A stretch of DNA of 10,816 bases from Bacteroidota bacterium (GTDB lineage: Bacteria; Bacteroidota; Ignavibacteria; SZUA-365): NCBI GenBank assembly GCA_018224345.1, contig JAGTUW010000142.1:1-10816 (forward strand), given 5' to 3'. Positions within the stretch are counted from its first letter, which is position 1, and the number at the start of each line of letters is the position of its first letter. The position numbers and the translations under genes are program-made. The notes beneath the pieces are model-generated. The model searched no databases and was not told where the DNA came from. It saw only the letters and a program-made list of their open reading frames with translations. Below are positions 7,024 through 10,816 of this stretch, in pieces.

Positions 7024-7570
7024 AGAAGTGATTTTCGCAGGATTCGGCGGGCAGGGTGTGCTGTCGATGGGGCAAGTACTCGCCTATGCCGGCATGATTG
7101 AGAATCGTGAGGTATGCTGGATGCCCTCTTACGGCCCGGAAATGCGTGGCGGTACAGCCAACTGTATCGTTACCGTCAGTGACGAGGAGATCAGCAGTCC
7201 GATCATCGGCATGTTCAGCACCGTCGTCGCACTCAATCAACCGTCACTCGACAAGTTTGAAGCCGCAGTGAAAGCCGGTGGAACGCTGATCTATGACAGC
7301 ACCAACATCATTGATCCGCCGACGCGTACGGATATCGATATTGTACCGATCCCGGCTTCGGAGGAAGCGGTGAAGATGAAAAACACGAAGATCATGAACA
7401 TGATCGTGCTCGGTGCCTTTATTGCCAAGCGCAAGGCCGTCAGCAGAGAGAGTGTACTCGATGCGTTGCGTAAGGTGCTGCCAGAGCGGCATCATCATCT
7501 GATCCCGCTCAACGAACAGGCCCTGCACCGCGGTGCGGAACTTGCGGAAGCCGGCCTCCCCGTTGCGTGA
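7016..7570 (+). CDS. korC: 2-oxoacid:ferredoxin oxidoreductase gamma subunit
   Basis: The 184-residue gamma subunit starts LEEVIFAGFGGQGVLSMGQ, with the GFGGQG glycine-rich turn at residues 9-14 that is diagnostic of the gamma domain, followed by PSYGPEMRGGTANC and then SPIIGMFSTVVALNQPS. By family knowledge this domain helps bind coenzyme A and shapes the active site. Start ATG 7016 lies inside the korB end (8-base overlap) and is preceded by AAAGGAGG (6999-7006), the strongest ribosome site in the window, consistent with coupled translation. The gene ends the operon: a strong terminator follows 13 bases behind the stop. All four subunits are intact, so the complex should be active. Confidence 0.93.
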   Translation: MLEEVIFAGFGGQGVLSMGQVLAYAGMIENREVCWMPSYGPEMRGGTANCIVTVSDEEISSPIIGMFSTVVALNQPSLDKFEAAVKAGGTLIYDSTNIIDPPTRTDIDIVPIPASEEAVKMKNTKIMNMIVLGAFIAKRKAVSRESVLDALRKVLPERHHHLIPLNEQALHRGAELAEAGLPVA

Positions 7571-7582
7571 ACGGAATAATCC

Positions 7583-7620
7583 GAGAAAGCGGAACTGTCT
7601 GTGTTCCGCTTTCTTCGTTT
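7583..7620 (+). terminator. Rho-independent terminator of the kor operon
   Basis: AGAAAGCGGAAC (7584-7595) and GTTCCGCTTTCT (7603-7614) form a perfect 12-bp stem around a 7-base loop, followed by TCGTTT. A G-T pair could add one more step. It lies 13 bases after the korC stop and is the clearest terminator in the window. The A-rich 5' arm means it could also work weakly on the other strand, though no gene there needs it. Confidence 0.9.
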
Positions 7621-7752
7621 ATAACCGTAGGTGATTTTGTAGTGGATGTATTCCGTTGATGCGCATCGTCAGTGCCCCGGAACTGTGGTATGCTGCGCAT
7701 GCATCGGCGGCCGTGTCCTGTAACTCTTTCCCGACACAAGTGTTGTAGCCAG

Positions 7753-8496
7753 ATGAAAACACTCGTATCCACAGTCGTTCTGCTTCTACTCGCCGGCTCT
7801 GCTGTCGCCCAGCCGTTACGCGTCGATGCGCTGGAGAAGGATTTCGGAGAAATCGGTCCATTTGATCAACGGGAAATGCTTTTCACACTTTATAACGCCT
7901 CGGACGAACTGATTCAGCTCGGTATGCCCCGTGCAACCTGTGGTTGCACCGCCACGATGCTCGACAACAGCACTCTCCATCCGGGTGACAGTACGCAACT
8001 CTCGGTAATATTTCGTGCCGCGCCCGGTATGGTAGGCAAGCAGAGAAAATCCGTTGTCATTTACGGACGTGTTGGCCAGGAAGAGCAGCAACTCGCAGTG
8101 TTGCGCGTGCATGTGGAAATTGCAACGGATGTGAAATATGAACCGGAAATGCTGCGTTTCTCAGCGGTGGCAGGGGATACGGTGACGTTGCACGCAACGT
8201 TGCGTTCAAATACGGATACGGCAGTGCCACTGGAGCATCCGTCTGTCATTATCACGGCGTACGTCGATTCGACGGAAGGCAATGTCTACAATATCGGCCA
8301 CGTGGCCGCACAGCCGTTTCATGATTTTTCTCTGGAGCTGGAGTCCAGGCTGCTCGGTGCAGGTGAGACGACGCGACTGACGCTGACGCTCTACCCGCGC
8401 GACAAGGGACAGCTTAACGGAACAGTGCGTATCCCGCTCACAGATACGGAATTGCGTATTCCGGTCGTAGGGACGGTCATACCACGAGCCGAGTAA
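7753..8496 (+). CDS. Secreted DUF1573 domain protein, first of a paralogous pair
   Basis: The 247-residue product begins with a signal peptide (MKTLVSTVVLLLLAGSAVA, then Q20), so it is exported. Residues ~25-115 form a DUF1573 domain: DFGEIG, a beta-rich stretch, then RATCGCTATML with C63-G-C65, HPGDSTQLSVIF and GKQRKSVVIYG. A second beta-rich half (~128-245) ends in KGQLNGTVRIP and resembles another Ig-like module. DUF1573 proteins are common in Bacteroidota and relatives; the function is unknown, and the CGC motif might be a redox or metal site. The frame is open upstream to 7672, but ATG 7753 is chosen because the signal peptide starts there; it has no good Shine-Dalgarno. The next gene encodes a clear paralogue with the same two-part layout. 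A promoter should lie in 7621-7752, since the kor terminator closes the operon before it; TATGCT at 7689-7694 is a weak -10 candidate. Confidence 0.85.
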   Translation: MKTLVSTVVLLLLAGSAVAQPLRVDALEKDFGEIGPFDQREMLFTLYNASDELIQLGMPRATCGCTATMLDNSTLHPGDSTQLSVIFRAAPGMVGKQRKSVVIYGRVGQEEQQLAVLRVHVEIATDVKYEPEMLRFSAVAGDTVTLHATLRSNTDTAVPLEHPSVIITAYVDSTEGNVYNIGHVAAQPFHDFSLELESRLLGAGETTRLTLTLYPRDKGQLNGTVRIPLTDTELRIPVVGTVIPRAE

Positions 8497-8523
8497 GAGA
8501 GACGTGCCGTGGGTCGCCGCTGC

Positions 8524-8572
8524 GTGTCTGTGCCAGCCGCCTTCAGGTGTCTGTGCCAGCCGCCTTCAGGTG
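8524..8572. repeat. Perfect 23-bp tandem duplication
   Basis: The 23 bases at 8524-8546 are repeated exactly at 8547-8569, and three more bases (GTG) begin a third copy. Each unit starts GTGTCTGTGCC and ends CGCCTTCAG. It lies in non-coding DNA, so 23 need not preserve a frame. Identity without a single change suggests a recent slippage event. Confidence 0.92.
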
Positions 8573-8622
8573 GATCGAAATGCACTCTCCAGCATTGGCG
8601 GAAAAGAAAGGAATTTTGTAAC

Positions 8623-8641
8623 TTTAATGATTATCATACAC
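8623..8641. promoter_or_regulatory. Possible Fur-type box
   Basis: AATGATTATCAT (8626-8637) matches 12 of 12 central bases of the classical 19-bp Fur consensus, and about 14 of 19 over the full window. Its core, ATGAT-T-ATCAT, is a perfect palindrome. It ends 12-15 bases before ATG 8653, just upstream of the ribosome site, where a bound repressor could block transcription of the second DUF1573 gene and the ferritin-like gene. No Fur gene is visible in the window, and the flanks match poorly. Confidence 0.35.
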
Positions 8642-8646
8642 GGAGG
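8642..8646 (+). promoter_or_regulatory. Ribosome binding site deciding the second DUF1573 start
   Basis: GGAGG lies 6 bases before ATG 8653 and, with the signal peptide that begins there, fixes the start over the in-frame ATG at 8509. Confidence 0.88.
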
Positions 8647-8652
8647 AACATA

Positions 8653-9483
8653 ATGAGATATGCAACGACGTCTATTCTGCTCGTAATACTTGCCCTGATG
8701 ACCGGCGTGACAGCCCGTGCCCAGTCTGATGCGGGAGAATCCGTAAACGTACAGCAATGCTTCAGCCTTGTCGGCACATCGGATTACTACTTCGGAGAGA
8801 TCGGGTTGAACGAAACGGTTGAGCATACGTTTGTTTTCCAGAACAACTGTTCGGAAACCGTTGAGATCGGGTCCGTTCGCGCAAGTTGCGGCTGCACTGC
8901 AGCGATGCTCTCCGAAAAAGTAATTGCTCCAGGCGGAGAGGCCAAAATCCAGGTCAAGTTTACGCCACCCCGGGGGTCACGTGGAAAGGTTTCAAAAACC
9001 GTCAGTCTCTATATGAAGGATGAACAACGTCCGCACACCGTCATTCGCTTTTCCGCGAAGATCCTGACGAATCTTGACGTACAACCACAATATATCCAGC
9101 TTATGGGCGCCGAAGTCGGCAAAGCCATCACCGGCAAGGCCACAGTCCGGAATACGTCGGACGAGCGCATCACCGTCGAAGGAATCGCAATTAATATGAC
9201 CAGCTATGTTGACACTGCTGGTAATGGACAGAATGTCGCGATTCCGTTGCGGAGTCCTGTCGTAACACCGACACAAATGGTGCTTGATCCCGGTCAGAGC
9301 GGCGAGATCAACGTCAGCGTAACACCGGAATACAAAGGCCAGGTCAACGGTGCGGTTCGATTACATGCGGGGACGGAAGAAAGCATGATACAGGTGTTCG
9401 GAGTCGTGCGTGAGGGCGCAGCCAAGTCGTTCCAGCGCTCGGAATCAAAAAGCGGCACCATCAATCTCGGTGGACAACGGTAA
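8653..9483 (+). CDS. Secreted DUF1573 domain protein, second of a paralogous pair
   Basis: The 276-residue product has a signal peptide (MRYATTSILLVILALMTGVT, cleavage likely after ARA, residue 23) and is exported. The DUF1573 domain has YYFGEIG (45-51), HTFVFQNN, RASCGCTAAML with C79-G-C81, APGGEAKIQVKF and RGKVSKTVSLYM. The C-terminal half repeats the layout of its neighbour: TSYVDTAGN against TAYVDSTEGN, and KGQVNGAVRL against KGQLNGTVRI. The two genes are therefore an old tandem duplication, now well diverged. Two further cysteines, C36 and C66, occur near the domain start and are absent from the first paralogue at those places; they might form a disulphide. Strong ribosome site, possible Fur box upstream. 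The ferritin-like gene starts 63 bases later on the same strand and may share its message. Confidence 0.87.
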   Translation: MRYATTSILLVILALMTGVTARAQSDAGESVNVQQCFSLVGTSDYYFGEIGLNETVEHTFVFQNNCSETVEIGSVRASCGCTAAMLSEKVIAPGGEAKIQVKFTPPRGSRGKVSKTVSLYMKDEQRPHTVIRFSAKILTNLDVQPQYIQLMGAEVGKAITGKATVRNTSDERITVEGIAINMTSYVDTAGNGQNVAIPLRSPVVTPTQMVLDPGQSGEINVSVTPEYKGQVNGAVRLHAGTEESMIQVFGVVREGAAKSFQRSESKSGTINLGGQR

Positions 9484-9546
9484 TCCCGGCAATGAATCTT
9501 CCCGTTCCGGCGGACTGAAATCGACAGACCAGAATTTGGAGAGCAT

Positions 9547-9819
9547 ATGAAGAGAGTTATCCCGGAATATTCCTCACTTGTGGATATTATTGAGGATGCC
9601 ATCATCAAGGAAAAGGATGCCTGGCGCTTCTACACGGAAGCTGCTGAGATGGCACCGACCGATGACATTCGGGAATTCCTGCTCGAAATGGCCGCGATGG
9701 AGAAGGAGCATGTCACCTTGCTGACAAACAAACTCGAAACGCTCCGCTCCGATAACACGGTGATGGAAGGCATCCTCTCCAGTTACAATCCCGAGGCCGA
9801 ACCCGACAGCGATTCCTGA
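9547..9819 (+). CDS. Two-helix ferritin-like (rubrerythrin/EncFtn-type) protein
   Basis: This 90-residue protein has just two long helices and a tail. Helix 1 (~10-35) holds KEKDAWRFYTEAAE with E22 and Y29; helix 2 (~39-65) holds LLEMAAMEKEHVTLL with E52 and H55 (ExxH). These are the iron-ligand motifs of ferritin-like diiron proteins, but a canonical ferritin-like chain has four helices and both ExxH halves; this one has half, so a dimer would be needed to build the site. The E22-Y29-E52-H55 spacing is the same as E32-Y39-E62-H65 of encapsulated ferritin as I recall it, though the secondary-site glutamates are not clearly kept. The acidic tail (66-90, ending PEAEPDSDS) looks disordered and does not match known encapsulin-targeting peptides. 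GGAGAG stands shortly before the ATG. No signal peptide: cytoplasmic. A truncated rubrerythrin of unknown role is the alternative. Confidence 0.8.
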   Translation: MKRVIPEYSSLVDIIEDAIIKEKDAWRFYTEAAEMAPTDDIREFLLEMAAMEKEHVTLLTNKLETLRSDNTVMEGILSSYNPEAEPDSDS

Positions 9820-9852
9820 CAGACAGAGATCGCGTCGCAGTACGTGCAGAAA

Positions 9853-9869
9853 AATGGCACGATGCCGTT
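9853..9869. repeat. Small hairpin behind the ferritin-like gene
   Basis: AATGGCA (9853-9859) pairs with TGCCGTT (9863-9869) around a CGA loop, with one G-T pair. It is preceded by A-residues but not followed by a T-run, so it is at best a weak terminator for the ferritin-like gene. Confidence 0.35.
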
Positions 9870-9874
9870 ATGAC

Positions 9875-9902
9875 ATAATAGCAGATATTATACTGCTATA
9901 AT
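9875..9902. repeat. Inverted repeat overlapping a -10-like element
   Basis: ATAATAGCAG (9875-9884) and CTGCTATAAT (9893-9902) are complementary at 9 of 10 positions around an 8-base AT centre. The right arm contains the extended -10 described separately. Arrangement suggests an operator; a hairpin acting on RNA is the alternative. Confidence 0.6.
9894..9902 (+). promoter_or_regulatory. Extended -10 promoter candidate
   Basis: TGCTATAAT is a perfect TGnTATAAT extended -10. No -35 at the standard 16-18 base distance is convincing (ATGACA at 9870-9875 is 21 bases away), but extended -10 promoters can work without one. It would read rightward toward the methyltransferase with a leader of about 190 bases. 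Confidence 0.45.
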
Positions 9903-9978
9903 ATGTGTTTTCTGTACGCTGCTGTTGTGTCTCTGAATTCCGGTGGAACCAGACGTTTTCCTCACGGACCGATTCTCC

Positions 9979-10007
9979 TTGACTTTATCCGGGTTTCTTG
10001 CAATACT
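9979..10007 (+). promoter_or_regulatory. Sigma70-like promoter candidate for the methyltransferase gene
   Basis: TTGACT (9979-9984) and AATACT (10002-10007) stand exactly 17 bases apart, matching 5 of 6 and 4 of 6 consensus positions. Transcription would start near 10014, about 85 bases before ATG 10098, inside the palindrome at 10006-10026. Confidence 0.5.
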
Positions 10008-10026
10008 TCATGACATGATCATGAAG
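10006..10026. repeat. Perfect 8-bp inverted repeat at the predicted transcription start
   Basis: CTTCATGA (10006-10013) and TCATGAAG (10019-10026) are exact complements around a CATGA centre. It overlaps the end of the predicted -10 and the start point, a usual place for a repressor operator; alternatively it gives the message a 5' hairpin. Confidence 0.6.
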
Positions 10027-10097
10027 CAGCTGTCCGTTGCCCGTAAGACTTCGGCAGAGGACGAAGCTGAACTGTTGTGAAATTCCGGAGACTGATG

Positions 10098-10816
10098 ATG
10101 ACTCCTCTGATACTCATACTTGGGACGATGCTGAACACAATGCCGTTATCCTGCACCAATGTGCATGAACCCCATCGGACGGCCGCTCTGTCAAAACAGG
10201 AATTCTGGAATATCCGCGTCGAAAGCATGATGGACACGCGCTCGCAGTGTGATGACGAGTCGAACGATGTGGGAGGTGAATGTCGTGATCATGATGCGCT
10301 GCCTGCACGTGACGATGTCGATGCAGGTGGTCCGTCATACGATTACTATCCCTTCCTGCAGGAAGACAGGCGCATGAGCGGCGCACGTGCCGAAGCCCAT
10401 GTCGCCGGGCAGGGGACAGAGGATTGTCCGTTTCCCCCGCAGCCACCTGCGGCAGCGGAACGTGAAGCGGAACGCCATGCAATGGTGAAAACACAGATCG
10501 CCACGGCACGCGGCGGGCGTATGGCCGTGCGCCGGGCGGAAGTGCTTGACGCCCTGCGATCGGTGCCCCGGCATGTGATGGTCCCTGACGCCATGCGAAG
10601 GAATGCCTACGACGATTCCCCGCTGCCGATCGGTCACGGACAAACCATATCACAGCCGTATATCGTCGCGATAATGACGGAATTGCTCGCGTTGTCGAAA
10701 GAAGACAAGGTACTGGAAGTCGGCACCGGTTCGGGATATCAGGCGGCGGTGCTCGCACACATCACGCCCAATGTCTACAGTATCGAAATCGTCGAACCAC
10801 TGTATCAGCGTGCGCG
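10098..10816 (+). CDS. pcm: Exported protein-L-isoaspartate O-methyltransferase with long N-terminal extension (partial)
   Basis: The frame is open from ATG 10098 to the right edge, 239 codons, with an upstream stop at 10068-10070. The C-terminal visible part is a class I SAM methyltransferase of the PCM family: AMVKTQIATARGG from residue 128, VPRHVMVPDAMRRNAYDDSPLPIGHGQTISQP in pieces across ~150-182, and motif I VLEVGTGSGYQAAVL from 205. PCM methylates isoaspartyl residues in aged proteins to allow repair. The N-terminus is unusual: MTPLILILGTMLNTMPLSC (1-19) looks like an export signal with a lipoprotein-like C19, though without the usual basic residues, and is followed by ~100 residues of low-complexity acidic sequence (46-90 rich in D/E). 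Exported PCMs are known in this part of the bacterial tree; the long extension is not typical as far as I know. GGAG (10087-10090) precedes ATG 10095 and ATG 10098; the second has better spacing. The gene end is outside the window. Confidence 0.85.
   Translation, partial: MTPLILILGTMLNTMPLSCTNVHEPHRTAALSKQEFWNIRVESMMDTRSQCDDESNDVGGECRDHDALPARDDVDAGGPSYDYYPFLQEDRRMSGARAEAHVAGQGTEDCPFPPQPPAAAEREAERHAMVKTQIATARGGRMAVRRAEVLDALRSVPRHVMVPDAMRRNAYDDSPLPIGHGQTISQPYIVAIMTELLALSKEDKVLEVGTGSGYQAAVLAHITPNVYSIEIVEPLYQRA

Larger units (their letters stand above)
8497..8652. promoter_or_regulatory. Spacer between the DUF1573 genes
   Basis: This 156-bp spacer holds, from left to right, a perfect 23-bp tandem duplication, an AT-rich stretch with a Fur-box-like palindrome, and a strong ribosome binding site. 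The open frame that reads through it from 8509 is an artefact of an upstream ATG and lacks a signal peptide at its own start. Confidence 0.5.

Noticed and set aside
7666..7694. TCGTCA/TATGCT pair with 17-base spacing as promoter of the first DUF1573 gene
   Set aside because: The -35 matches only 4 of 6 positions and the -10 is ordinary; too weak to list as a feature of its own.
7672..7752. Extended N-terminus for the first DUF1573 protein
   Set aside because: The added 27 residues are basic and cysteine-rich and would bury the signal peptide that begins at 7753.

Overview
The window reads as a bacterial chromosome segment of moderate GC (mid-50s by eye). The gene families present (DUF5916 outer-membrane protein, paired DUF1573 lipid-side/periplasmic proteins, four-subunit ferredoxin-linked 2-oxoacid oxidoreductase, bacterial deoxyhypusine synthase-like enzyme, exported isoaspartyl methyltransferase) point to a Gram-negative member of the Bacteroidota/Chlorobiota (FCB) group, possibly an Ignavibacteria/Kapabacteria-type lineage. 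This placement is inference from gene content, not from a marker gene.

Layout. Positions 1-1592 (minus) hold the N-terminal two thirds of a DUF5916 outer-membrane protein that runs off the left edge. A divergent spacer (1593-1836) follows. Then come three tightly spaced plus-strand genes: a renalase-like FAD oxidoreductase (1837-2841), a small four-helix membrane protein (2849-3313) and a deoxyhypusine synthase-family enzyme (3361-4338). A 430-bp gene-free stretch leads into a compact korDABC operon (4769-7570), each gene with a strong Shine-Dalgarno sequence, closed by a very clear rho-independent terminator (7583-7620). Next are two paralogous secreted DUF1573 proteins (7753-8496, 8653-9483), separated by a short spacer with a perfect 23-bp tandem duplication and a Fur-box-like palindrome, then a 90-residue two-helix ferritin-like protein (9547-9819). 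After a regulatory-looking spacer (9820-10097) with two inverted repeats and promoter-like elements, a protein-L-isoaspartate O-methyltransferase with an export signal and a long acidic N-terminal extension begins (10098) and runs off the right edge.

How the genes work together. KorDABC is a complete ferredoxin-dependent 2-oxoacid oxidoreductase (VorB-like alpha), linking 2-oxoacid decarboxylation or reductive carboxylation to low-potential ferredoxin; it is core metabolism. The flavoprotein-membrane protein-DHS cluster may be a polyamine or NAD-linked unit of unknown purpose, since bacteria have no eIF5A. The DUF1573 pair plus ferritin-like protein, with a possible Fur site, may be an envelope/iron-linked group. 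Nothing here is a defence island, mobile element, CRISPR array or RNA gene. The points most worth a second look are the bacterial DHS and its operon, the two-helix ferritin with the possible Fur site upstream, and the extended exported methyltransferase.
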